Source of the DNA: JBMYRH01 sp049602155
Lineage (GTDB): Bacteria > Myxococcota_A > UBA9042 > PHBI01 > JBMYRH01
NCBI GenBank assembly: GCA_049602155.1
Contig: JBMYRH010000003.1
Location: 186,001-250,000 of the forward strand
Length of the DNA stretch: 64,000 nucleotides
Reading direction: 5' to 3'
Under the pieces are notes generated by a model that was not told the DNA's origin, searched no databases, and worked only from the letters and a program-made list of their open reading frames with translations. How positions within the stretch are numbered: the first letter of the stretch is position 1; every line of letters starts with the position of its first letter. Shown here piece by piece: positions 40,042 to 47,671 of the stretch. The position numbers were made by a program, and so were the translations under genes.

Positions 40042-41003
40042 GCGCGCGCCTTTGGCGCCGGCTGAAAGAGCCGCCCATAGATCGCCAGGTCCTCGGGGTG
40101 AGAGACCGGCACACTCAAGGTGGTCCCCGGCAATACGAGAGCGCGGCTTAACGCCACCCCTGAGCTGATGGTCGCGTTGGGGCCGACGACGACCTGATCC
40201 AGCATCGCTTCGGCGGAGACCTCGGCGCTCGGGTGGACGTCGACAGCTTCGCCACGGCGAGAGAGCTCGAGGAGGTTCGCGGCGAGGAGGTCTCGGGGCA
40301 CGTTGATGTTCACATCCCGGCTCACGGTCGGCGCGCGGCCGACGGGGATCCCGAGATCGACGAGGGTCTGAATCGCGTCGGTGATCTCGACCTCATCCCG
40401 CAACGCCGACGGGGGCGTTTGATTGATCGCGTCCCAGATTCGGGGACCAAAGAAGTACATCCCGCAGGGCTTGAGGTCGTTAAACGGGGTCTCGGGCTTC
40501 TCTTGAATGCGGACGAGGTGGCCCAAGTCATCAAAGCGCACCGTGCACTCGCGGCAGATCTGTTTCGGATCAGTCTCTCGGCGGACGGTCAACACAGCGC
40601 CTAACCCACCTCCCCCAGAGAGCATCTCGATCGGCCGAGTGAGCGCCTCGGGGACAAAATAAGTGTCCCCCAGCACCACGACCATGTGGTCTCGAATGAC
40701 GGGCTTTGCGCACAAGAGTGCATGGGCGATCCCACGACGCTCGGGCTGCTCGACCGAGGTCAGGGTGAGCTCTTCGCTCTGCACGGCCTCGTGCTCACCC
40801 GCGGCGATCATCACTTCGTGGCCGCGATACCCGACCACGACCACGACCTCTGACACACCCATCTCGAGCAGGAGATCAAGGTGGTGATGCACCAAGGGGC
40901 GATTACACACAGGCATACAGGCTTTAGCCCAGACTGCGCCCAAGCCGCCCATCCGCCGCCCCTCTCCTGCGGCCAGAATTACCCCGGTAAAATGATGCCC
41001 CAT
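40038..41003 (-). CDS. Sugar-phosphate nucleotidyltransferase
   Basis: An N-terminal Rossmann-like NTP_transferase domain starts GVILAAGEGRRMGG, with A-K-A-C-M-P-V, and includes the metal-binding segment VVLGDTYFVPE. The C-terminal part has hexapeptide-like repeats (VVVGPNATISSGVAL). It probably makes an NDP-sugar for the operon, in the manner of glucose-1-phosphate thymidylyl- or uridylyltransferases; the exact sugar is not decidable. I chose the ATG at 41003, because a TTG at 41015 lies inside the predicted -10 hexamer. This is the first gene of the five-gene operon. Confidence 0.87.
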   Translation of the reverse strand: MGHHFTGVILAAGEGRRMGGLGAVWAKACMPVCNRPLVHHHLDLLLEMGVSEVVVVVGYRGHEVMIAAGEHEAVQSEELTLTSVEQPERRGIAHALLCAKPVIRDHMVVVLGDTYFVPEALTRPIEMLSGGGGLGAVLTVRRETDPKQICRECTVRFDDLGHLVRIQEKPETPFNDLKPCGMYFFGPRIWDAINQTPPSALRDEVEITDAIQTLVDLGIPVGRAPTVSRDVNINVPRDLLAANLLELSRRGEAVDVHPSAEVSAEAMLDQVVVGPNATISSGVALSRALVLPGTTLSVPVSHPEDLAIYGRLFQPAPKARA

Positions 41004-41014
41004 GCTCTGGCCCA

Positions 41015-41043
41015 ACTATACACGAGCGCTCCGCTGCGAGCCA
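41015..41043 (-). promoter_or_regulatory. Candidate promoter of the glycan/beta-propeller operon
   Basis: TATAGT (41015-41020, minus strand) lies 11 bases before the ATG at 41003, with TGGCTC as a weak -35 at 17 bases spacing. The leader would be only about five bases, so translation is nearly leaderless. Confidence 0.4.
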
Positions 41044-41055
41044 CAGAGACAGACT

Positions 41056-41838
41056 TCAAGCGGGTTTACTTTCCGTAATGGGGTCGTACTCAAGGTAGCG
41101 GCTCAGCCAGCGTACACCGAGGTAAAACGGTCCTGTGTCGATGGCCGCAATGACGAGCTTGAAGACATACCCAGAGGCGATGAACACAGCCAGCTGATCC
41201 CAAATCGGCTGGCCCGGGTCGACCGGGAGCGCCCCCGCATAAAAGTGCGTGATGAGGATCACGGCGGTCGTGTCGACGAGCTGACTCACCATCGTCGACG
41301 CGTTGTTCCGCAACCAAAGATGACGACCTTTGGTGAGGCGTTTCCAAAAATGAAAGAGGTAGACGTCGCAGAGCTGCGCCGCCAAGTAGGCAAACATCGA
41401 GGCCGCGACCGCACCAAAGGCGAGCGTCTTGAGCTCGAAGAAGACCCGACCATGGGTGCCGACAGCGGGCAGATTGGTCGCTGGATCCATCGCGACTTCG
41501 GGGGGCAGCGCGGCCCCGAGCCAGAGGATGAAGACCACCCATAGGTTCAAAAGCACCCCCACCATGACGACCCAGTTGGCGCGACGGCGGCCATAAAACT
41601 CACTGATGAAATCCGTACAGAGGAAGGTGACCGGGTACGGCAACACCCCCACCGCGAGGGGCATCGGGATGTCGACCCCAAAGACGGTGAAGGAGAGATC
41701 GATAAACCGCGTGATGCCCAACAGGTTCAGCATCGTCAGGGTGCCGAGGAAGATCCCCGCCAGGACGAGGAAGACGCGCTCCCTGCGCGCATGCAGCTCG
41801 GAGGCTTCGATGGGGTGGAGGGCCTGAGAGTCTGTCAC
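41056..41838 (-). CDS. Queuosine-precursor transporter (VUT/YhhQ/DUF165 family)
   Basis: A 260-residue inner-membrane protein with about six spans. Family signatures are PYPVTFLCTDFISEFYGRR and LRNNASTMVSQLVDT; YhhQ-family proteins import preQ0 or preQ1, and some vitamin-uptake roles are proposed. The last residues ENDYDPITES-like tail are soluble (actual end LEYDPITESKPA). The start at 41838 overlaps the stop of the upstream secreted-protein gene by four bases. No queuosine synthesis genes are in the window, so a salvage role is inferred from family only. Confidence 0.88.
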   Translation of the reverse strand: MTDSQALHPIEASELHARRERVFLVLAGIFLGTLTMLNLLGITRFIDLSFTVFGVDIPMPLAVGVLPYPVTFLCTDFISEFYGRRRANWVVMVGVLLNLWVVFILWLGAALPPEVAMDPATNLPAVGTHGRVFFELKTLAFGAVAASMFAYLAAQLCDVYLFHFWKRLTKGRHLWLRNNASTMVSQLVDTTAVILITHFYAGALPVDPGQPIWDQLAVFIASGYVFKLVIAAIDTGPFYLGVRWLSRYLEYDPITESKPA

Positions 41839-42815
41839 GGGGCTCCTTGCATGGGGTCATCGAGGGCACGGCACCGTCGCTTGAGGGATGAAGGGTTCGA
41901 CGGGATGAGCACCTCACCCCAGCTCAGGTCTGGGACGTGCGCACGGAGGCCCACCACGTCGACCTCAATCACCTGGATACGGGCAGGGTTATTCGCGACG
42001 GGCGCGTAGGTCGCCTTCGGCCGCACGAGCGCCTCGACGCGCACGTCTCGCTTAAAGCGCTTCGGCGCCTTCAACTGCGCGCGAGAAACCGTGACCGACG
42101 TAAATGGGCGCGCCGCGTCAGCCAACGCCTCGGTGGTCGTCCCACGCCGCGCGGTGACCAAGGGCCCCACGGTGACGTAACGCTGGTCGCTGCGCGCTCC
42201 GAGCTGCGTCAGCACGCCCAGCACCTGAACCGTATATGTCTCACGGTCAGGCTCCACGTCGATCCGAGTCTTGACCGACGGGAGCCGATAGATCCGCTCG
42301 CCCTCCATCAGCGCCCGCGCACGGCGCTCTCGACAGGTCACCTTCGCCTGGATCGAGCCACGGGTAGCGCAAACGTCGTCAAAGAGCTCCTCGACGCCGA
42401 GGCACGCAGAGGCCCACGAGGAGAAGCCGAGGGACGCCTCCCGATTCTCACCCCCATCACCAGATACAGGGACAAAGGCGGACCGCGCACTCGCGGGGGT
42501 GTCACAACGATAGCCGGTGAACACGGGGCCTTGAACGAGGTAGTGGGTCGCGCCTTTCTTCGCGGCGACGTTCCGGGAGGAGATGATACACTTGGCCCGG
42601 CGCTCGGGGTCCGGGCGGGTCCGAGAGGTCTCTGAGATGACCGGCTGCTTGCACCGCTCCCAGGTGTAGACAAGCCGACACTGCTTCAGTTGCTCGGGGG
42701 TCGACTCGACCAGCGCTCGGCCTGGCTCGCTCAATCGCGTCGCTCGGTACTGTGCGCTCGCAGGGGCTGCGAGCAACATCGCGACGATGAGCGCTGGCCA
42801 ATAGGCGCTTGTCAT
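41835..42815 (-). CDS. Secreted protein of unknown function (326 aa)
   Basis: The ATG at 42815 follows AGGAG by about nine bases and begins a clear signal peptide (LIVAMLLAAPASAQ). The mature protein has Cys residues in CRLVYTWERC, AKC, YRC, ACLG and CATRGS, plus TCRERR, suggesting several disulfides. Long beta-rich stretches follow (YTVQVLGVLTQLGA). It has no match I can name. It overlaps the transporter gene by four bases, which links them transcriptionally but not necessarily in function. It is transcribed divergently from the DUF2505-type gene. Confidence 0.75.
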   Translation of the reverse strand: MTSAYWPALIVAMLLAAPASAQYRATRLSEPGRALVESTPEQLKQCRLVYTWERCKQPVISETSRTRPDPERRAKCIISSRNVAAKKGATHYLVQGPVFTGYRCDTPASARSAFVPVSGDGGENREASLGFSSWASACLGVEELFDDVCATRGSIQAKVTCRERRARALMEGERIYRLPSVKTRIDVEPDRETYTVQVLGVLTQLGARSDQRYVTVGPLVTARRGTTTEALADAARPFTSVTVSRAQLKAPKRFKRDVRVEALVRPKATYAPVANNPARIQVIEVDVVGLRAHVPDLSWGEVLIPSNPSSLKRRCRALDDPMQGAP

Positions 42816-42937
42816 TGGGGGATCTCCTGAAGCGCCCGCCAAGGGCACCTCGTCATTCTGGTCAGGTTGGGCAGTTTCGCAAGCTCCAGCACGAGACGGA
42901 CTTGCTTGCGGCGCTCGGGTTTGTCAGGTTGCTGACG

Positions 42938-43441
42938 ATGGATGTGATGGTTCGACACGTGCTCCCTCTCTCTCAAGAGGACTACTGGCAGACGCTCTAC
43001 AGGAGCCGTCCATTCATTGAAGGTCTATATACGACCGGATTAGGTGGCTCAGACCTCCAGATCACGGCGTGGCACGAATCGCCAGACGGCGCCTTCCAGC
43101 GGGCCCTCAACTTCACGCCGAAGATGCAGGCACCGGGGCCTGTAAAGAAGGTCTTAGGCGACGCCTTCCGCTGCAATGAGGTGGGACACTTCGACCCCAA
43201 GAGTGGGACGTGGCGCTTTCAATACCTGAGCCCAGCGATGGGAAAGAAGATCACCGTCAACGGAACCCAAACCACCGGTCCACACCCCGATGGCTGCGAA
43301 GTGACGTGTCGGCTTGAGGTCAAGGTCTCGATCTTCGGGGTCGGGCGCCTCGTCGAGAAGACCATCGCCGCTCAATTCGAGGCGGACATGCGTGCGCAGG
43401 CGACCTTTATTCGCCGCTGGCTCTCAGAGAACCCTCACTAG
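42938..43441 (+). CDS. DUF2505-like/START-type lipid-binding protein (167 aa)
   Basis: The segment beginning MDVMVRHVLPLSQEDYWQ, and the ending IAAQFEADMRAQATFIRRW, fit the DUF2505 family, small SRPBCC-type proteins that bind hydrophobic ligands. The fold prediction is based on the alternating strands and the long C-terminal helix. The longest frame begins at a TTG at 42809, inside the signal-peptide region of the divergent gene; I prefer the ATG at 42938. The last 35 bases overlap the end of the oxidoreductase gene on the other strand. The start is uncertain because no clear ribosome-binding site precedes it. Confidence 0.68.
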   Translation: MDVMVRHVLPLSQEDYWQTLYRSRPFIEGLYTTGLGGSDLQITAWHESPDGAFQRALNFTPKMQAPGPVKKVLGDAFRCNEVGHFDPKSGTWRFQYLSPAMGKKITVNGTQTTGPHPDGCEVTCRLEVKVSIFGVGRLVEKTIAAQFEADMRAQATFIRRWLSENPH

Positions 43442-44900
43442 ATCCCTGCGCCTCGTCGACGGACAAGCAGGGCAGCGCTGGGAGGATCCGTCGACTCAGC
43501 TCGGTGCTAAAGAGGCCCTGGGGATCCAGGCGCGCCTTGATGTCGCGGAACGTCGAGATCCGCTCCTCTCCAAACGCCGCCGCGACCTGATCGGCCCGGG
43601 CGACGCCGTCCTTGGCGAAGTAGAAGTGCCCCCCTGCCTCGACCACGAGGTCACCGATCGCCTGCCCCAAGGCCCAGACGCGATCACGATTGCGGCGAGT
43701 CACTCGGATATCCATCGCCATCGACCACCCGTCGAGCGCGTGAGACAGCAAAAAATCATCCGGGCGATGACGCTTGAACACGCCAAGGTAAGGCACGATC
43801 CCATGGGCTTGGCAGGTCTCGATGATGCGGCGCATTGTCTCCCGCGCCCCCTCCGCCGGGATGAACGGCTGCACCTGAATGAACCCACCCAGGCCGTAGG
43901 TGTCTCGCCAACGCGGGACGTAGTCGAGCAAGAATGCAAAGCCGACATGCGACTGGAGGAAGCTTCGCCCCTTACCGTCCAGCAGCTGTGAGGCCCGATA
44001 CTTCACCGTGTTCACGAAGCGCATCCCGAGGTCGTGGACCCAAGGCTGAAAGAGGCGCCACATCAAGGCGCGGGGGATCACCCCAAAGAAACGCTCAGGG
44101 AGGGCCTGCCCTTCGGTGAACGAGCGGCCCGGCAGGGGATCGTCAGCGGCGCTGACGTACTGCGCCTGATGGATCACAGAGCGTCCGAGGCGCTTGCCCT
44201 TGGTAAAGAGGTCTGTCCACCCGACGAGGTAATCAGAGTCGGGGAGCATGGACTCAAAGGTGTCGAAGAGGGCGTCCAGGTTCGGGACGGTGACCGCGGT
44301 GACCTTCAGGAAACCCGAAGGGACCTTCTTGAGCGTGAGTTGCACGCGCGTCGTCACACCCAAGACCCCGAACCCACCTATCACGGCGTGGAAGATCTCG
44401 GCGTTCTGCTCTCGGCTGCAGGTCAGGAGCTCTCCTTGTGGCGTGAGGAGATCCAACTCCTGAACGTGGTCCCCAAAGGGCCCCATGCAGAAGTGATTCT
44501 TCCCATGGATGTTCATGGCCACGCATCCGCCCACGGTCGGCGCCATGGTCCCCGGGACGACTGCCGGCCAATAGCCCTCGGGTAACACGAGGCGCCAGAT
44601 CTGCTCGATGGTGACGCCGCTCTCGACGTCGATGACCCCCGTGTCAGGATCCCAGCTCAGGACGCGGTTCAAGCGAGAGAGATCGACGATCACCCCTTGG
44701 CTCGTGGTCGAAGCGTCACCGTAGCTGCGCCCGTTGCCTCGCAGGGTCACAGAGACCCCCTGGGCGACCGCCTCGCTGAGCAACGCCTTAAGTGCCTCCA
44801 CAGAGGTCGGCTGCGCGTAAGCAGCGGCGCCCATGAGCGCCCGACCGAATCCACCATGAACGCGACGTGAGAGGCCGCTCAACTGCGCTTGCTGATTCAT
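43407..44900 (-). CDS. FAD-linked oxidoreductase, DprE1-like
   Basis: The protein belongs to the vanillyl-alcohol-oxidase/DprE1 class. FAD-binding features are seen in LRGNGRSYGDAS and PGTMAPTVGGCVAMNIHGKN, with the beta-rich substrate-cap domain after that. DprE1 with DprE2 epimerises decaprenylphosphoryl-ribose to the arabinose form, as a donor for arabinan. The gene directly upstream is a DprE2-like reductase, which supports this. The ATG at 44900 lies 20 bases after that gene's stop. About 497 residues. The polyprenyl-sugar product here is inferred. The C-terminal end overlaps the convergent DUF2505-like gene by 35 bases. Confidence 0.85.
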   Translation of the reverse strand: MNQQAQLSGLSRRVHGGFGRALMGAAAYAQPTSVEALKALLSEAVAQGVSVTLRGNGRSYGDASTTSQGVIVDLSRLNRVLSWDPDTGVIDVESGVTIEQIWRLVLPEGYWPAVVPGTMAPTVGGCVAMNIHGKNHFCMGPFGDHVQELDLLTPQGELLTCSREQNAEIFHAVIGGFGVLGVTTRVQLTLKKVPSGFLKVTAVTVPNLDALFDTFESMLPDSDYLVGWTDLFTKGKRLGRSVIHQAQYVSAADDPLPGRSFTEGQALPERFFGVIPRALMWRLFQPWVHDLGMRFVNTVKYRASQLLDGKGRSFLQSHVGFAFLLDYVPRWRDTYGLGGFIQVQPFIPAEGARETMRRIIETCQAHGIVPYLGVFKRHRPDDFLLSHALDGWSMAMDIRVTRRNRDRVWALGQAIGDLVVEAGGHFYFAKDGVARADQVAAAFGEERISTFRDIKARLDPQGLFSTELSRRILPALPCLSVDEAQGSSEGSLRASGE

Positions 44901-44920
44901 GTCACCCAACGCTCGAACGC

Positions 44921-45682
44921 TCACACATTGGTCTTGCGGAAGAGCCAGGACGGGATCGCGGAGATGATCGCGGCCACCACCCCCCAGCGCTTGGGGACAA
45001 AGGAGCTGACAGAGCCCTTGCTCGCCATCTTGAGGATCTCTTGAGCACATCGCTCGGCCGAGATGGGCGCCAAACCAGGCGGCGTGCTGTCTATCCCCGC
45101 GCTCCGGAACATGTCTGTGTCCACAAAGCCGGGCTTGACGGTGACGACGCCCACCCCGTAGCGGTGTGCCTTGTTGCGCAGGCCCTCAAGCCAGGTCGTC
45201 AGCGCCGCCTTCGAGGCGCCATACCCGGGGTTACCGCGGCGCCCGCGCTCTCCCGCGATCGAGGAGATGCCGACGACGACCCCGGAGCGCGCGGCCTCCA
45301 TGTGCGCGAGGGCTGGGTTCAACCAAGCCATCGCACCCAAGACGTTGACCTCGACCATCTGTCGTTCTTTCTCAAACGCGTACTCGTGCTCATCGACGGC
45401 CAGCATGACGCCCGCAGCGTAGACGATGAGGTCAAGGCCCCCAAGGTCGCTGACGAGGCCATCAAAGAGCGCGGGGACCGCGTTGTAATCCGTGACGTCA
45501 TGGCAGACCACCACGCCGCGACCACCCGCTGCATCGACCTCGCCCTTGAGCGCTTCAAGGCGGTCCGCCCGGCGCGCGACGAGCCCGACACTGGCGCCGC
45601 TAGACGCGAGGGCACGAGCGACAGCTGCCCCCACACCAGAGGAGGCGCCAACGACAATGGCTCGAGGGAAGGGACTGCTCAT
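44921..45682 (-). CDS. Short-chain dehydrogenase, DprE2-like
   Basis: A 253-residue SDR protein. NAD(P)-binding motif GASSGVGAAVARAL near the N-terminus, active-site Ser in VVVGISSIAG and catalytic Tyr/Lys in PGYGASKAAL, then VKPGFVDTDM. With the DprE1-like gene downstream (20-base gap), it likely forms the two-step epimerase for a polyprenyl-phosphate pentose. The ATG follows a GGAGAG ribosome-binding site. The pair is best known from mycobacteria but similar pairs occur in Gram-negatives. The hydrophobic C-terminus (VVAAIISAIPSWLFRK) may be membrane-associated, as seen for some DprE2 proteins. Confidence 0.86.
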   Translation of the reverse strand: MSSPFPRAIVVGASSGVGAAVARALASSGASVGLVARRADRLEALKGEVDAAGGRGVVVCHDVTDYNAVPALFDGLVSDLGGLDLIVYAAGVMLAVDEHEYAFEKERQMVEVNVLGAMAWLNPALAHMEAARSGVVVGISSIAGERGRRGNPGYGASKAALTTWLEGLRNKAHRYGVGVVTVKPGFVDTDMFRSAGIDSTPPGLAPISAERCAQEILKMASKGSVSSFVPKRWGVVAAIISAIPSWLFRKTNV

Positions 45683-45724
45683 GGCTCTCTCCTGAGCGCG
45701 GAACGTCGCGCGCGACTCTGCACC

Positions 45725-46876
45725 CTAGAAGCGCACCAAGGCGCCGACGCCGACGCCCCCGTCTGTGGGCACTACAAGCGGCATCCAATTCACCGTATCC
45801 GAGGCCTCCTGATCGTCCTCATCCAAGATGAGGAGAGCCGTCCCTGTGCCGATGAGCGCGAGCGCGGCGGCGGCAGAGACCCAGGCACCGACCTCGAGCG
45901 CCTGACCGCTGCTGCTAGCGTCTTCCCAGAGCGTCTGGTCGCCTTGTATCGAGGCTTCGCGGGCGTCCTCTGCCTTCCCGATCGCGAAGATCCAAAGGGT
46001 CGTCGCGACCGCAGCAACACCGCCGCCGCTGCCGAGCAAGATGCCCCCGATGAGCCCCAAATCCGTGGCGGTCTCTGCGCCGTCAGCGAGGACGAGAACC
46101 GCCCCAATGTGGGACTCTGCGTTCGGCGTCACCTCGAAAGAAGCATCGTAGGGCACGCGCCCCTGTGCCTTGATCGTCAGCGCATGGCGGCCCGCGGTGA
46201 TCGCGAAGCCTTCCAAGGGGGTCACCCCGACGGGCTGGCCGTCGATAAAGACCTCAGCGCCCTCCGCGTCTGCGGTGACGGTCACGAACCCCTTCTTGGG
46301 GACCGGTCGGAGCACGAGGTCGATGGTCGTATCGACTCCGGCAGCCACATCTCCGAGGTGCTCGGTGTCGAGGAAGCCGGCCTTCGATGCGTTGATACGA
46401 AACCCACCAGCGGGGACGTAGCGCACCACGGGGGTTGTCAGGTGACCGGCGAGCATTTGCCCGCCTGCGTGGAGCGTCAATGCCACCTGCTCAGGCGTTG
46501 AGCGCACGGTGATGACACCGTGGGTCTTCCTCAAGGTCGTGTCTAAGGCGGTGATGCGCCGACGAGCCTCTTCAGCGAAGGTGTAAGCGCTGTCCATGTC
46601 TAGGGCGCGCTTGAAGGCGTCAATGGCCGCCATGTGACGCCCAGATTCTTCCTGAGCGCGCGCGAGGTTGTGCGCGATCTCGGGGTGTGGGTAGAGCTTG
46701 AGGGCCGCGTCGAAGTTCTTCACGGCCGCCTTAAAGCGCTTCGCCCGCGCATCCTTGAGGCCCGCCTCGACCAACTTCTGGGCCTTCGCGTGCTGTGAGG
46801 ACTCCGCGGCCCCAGCGGTCGGAGCGAGCGCTCCGACGCTAAGGAGGGCGAGAGAGAGAATTGCGATACGCACCAT
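45725..46876 (-). CDS. Secreted TPR/PEGA-domain protein (383 aa)
   Basis: The ATG at 46876 follows AAGGAG and begins a signal peptide ending TAGAA. A TPR-like helical region spans about residues 28-100 (AAVKNFDAALKLYPHPEIAHNLARAQ). Two PEGA-type beta modules follow: one around VITVRSTPEQVALTLHAGG, and a clearer one, TVTADAEGAEVFIDGQPVG. Two hydrophobic segments come next (GLIGGILLGSGGGVAAV and AAAALALIGTGTALLIL), then a short tail ending PTDGGVGVGALVRF. The tail and layout match the other two secreted PEGA proteins of this window. It lies 11 bases after the jacalin-like gene, with which it is probably co-transcribed. Function unknown. Confidence 0.82.
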   Translation of the reverse strand: MVRIAILSLALLSVGALAPTAGAAESSQHAKAQKLVEAGLKDARAKRFKAAVKNFDAALKLYPHPEIAHNLARAQEESGRHMAAIDAFKRALDMDSAYTFAEEARRRITALDTTLRKTHGVITVRSTPEQVALTLHAGGQMLAGHLTTPVVRYVPAGGFRINASKAGFLDTEHLGDVAAGVDTTIDLVLRPVPKKGFVTVTADAEGAEVFIDGQPVGVTPLEGFAITAGRHALTIKAQGRVPYDASFEVTPNAESHIGAVLVLADGAETATDLGLIGGILLGSGGGVAAVATTLWIFAIGKAEDAREASIQGDQTLWEDASSSGQALEVGAWVSAAAALALIGTGTALLILDEDDQEASDTVNWMPLVVPTDGGVGVGALVRF

Positions 46877-46887
46877 GAGGCAGCTCC

Positions 46888-47616
46888 TTACTCGAGCGGA
46901 CTGCAGATCAGCTGCACCCGATCGATGTAGATCCCGGAGCCACCGCGCATCCCGGTCACCACGTGTCCTTTGGGGCACTTGAGTTCGTAACTGATCCCTC
47001 CCTCGCCGCCCGCACTGGACGTATAGCGCTTGGAAGTGCCGATCTTGGCCTTACCGCCACCAGAGCGGATCTTCTCAAGCAGCTCACTCTCCGTCATGCG
47101 ACCCACGCGGTCAGCGACCTTGGCGTGCTCAGCCTCAAAAGCTAGCCCTGCGCTCTCCGCATAATCGACGACCGTCTTGTTCCCTTGCTGGCGAACCTTA
47201 CTCGGCACCGGGGTCGGCGCCTGAGCGGCCACGGTGGCTGCTCCTGCGTCCTGTCTACGAACCGACTGTGGTTGGACTTTCTCGCGGACGATCTCCGCCC
47301 CCCCCGTCAACGAGACGGCGAGGAACAGCTTCTCAATCTTGAGCTTCCCAGAGATGGGGCGGCGTGCGCCAAGCTCGACGACATATTTGCCATCATCAAC
47401 CGCCACGAAGTGGCTCTCGGTCCAGACCGACTTGCCGCCACGCGTCGAGCGGTGCAAGGAGAAGCTCAGCGGAAAGACGCCGCTGACGGCCTTCCTCTTG
47501 CTGTCCTCGATTTTACCCTCGTAGACCAAGGTGGCGCTCTTCGCCATCGCAGGGGCAGTGAAGAGCATCGCTCCCACGCACGCCATCCGCACTAACATCG
47601 CCCGAGTCGGCCGCAT
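46888..47616 (-). CDS. Secreted jacalin-like domain protein (242 aa)
   Basis: A signal peptide ends at about APAMA. The N-terminal half is beta-rich (SATLVYEGKIEDSKRK...GVFPLSFSLHRST) and is followed by a Gln/Pro linker. The last 60 residues read like a jacalin-type or beta-prism domain: GGEGG-I-S-Y-E-L-K-C-P-x-G then GMRGGSGIYIDRVQLIC, the usual pattern for carbohydrate-binding or multi-domain extracellular proteins. The ATG follows GAGGAG. The promoter TTGACA-N17-TAGACC is directly upstream. It is the first gene before the PEGA protein. Lectin activity is possible but not shown. Confidence 0.72.
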   Translation of the reverse strand: MRPTRAMLVRMACVGAMLFTAPAMAKSATLVYEGKIEDSKRKAVSGVFPLSFSLHRSTRGGKSVWTESHFVAVDDGKYVVELGARRPISGKLKIEKLFLAVSLTGGAEIVREKVQPQSVRRQDAGAATVAAQAPTPVPSKVRQQGNKTVVDYAESAGLAFEAEHAKVADRVGRMTESELLEKIRSGGGKAKIGTSKRYTSSAGGEGGISYELKCPKGHVVTGMRGGSGIYIDRVQLICSPLE

Positions 47617-47642
47617 CCTCAGCTCCTCTGTGTTCTGGGTGT

Positions 47643-47671
47643 GGTCTAACGGTCGCCCGGCGCCCTGTCAA
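47643..47671 (-). promoter_or_regulatory. Promoter of the jacalin-like/PEGA gene cluster
   Basis: A perfect TTGACA (47666-47671) and TAGACC (47643-47648) on the minus strand are separated by 17 bases; the leader is about 20 bases and contains GAGGAG. Confidence 0.6.

Noticed and set aside
44867..46501. 544-residue plus-strand frame
   Set aside because: Antisense to the DprE2-like and PEGA genes, which have clear motifs and signal sequences; the frame is rich in Arg, Asp and His and has no domain.
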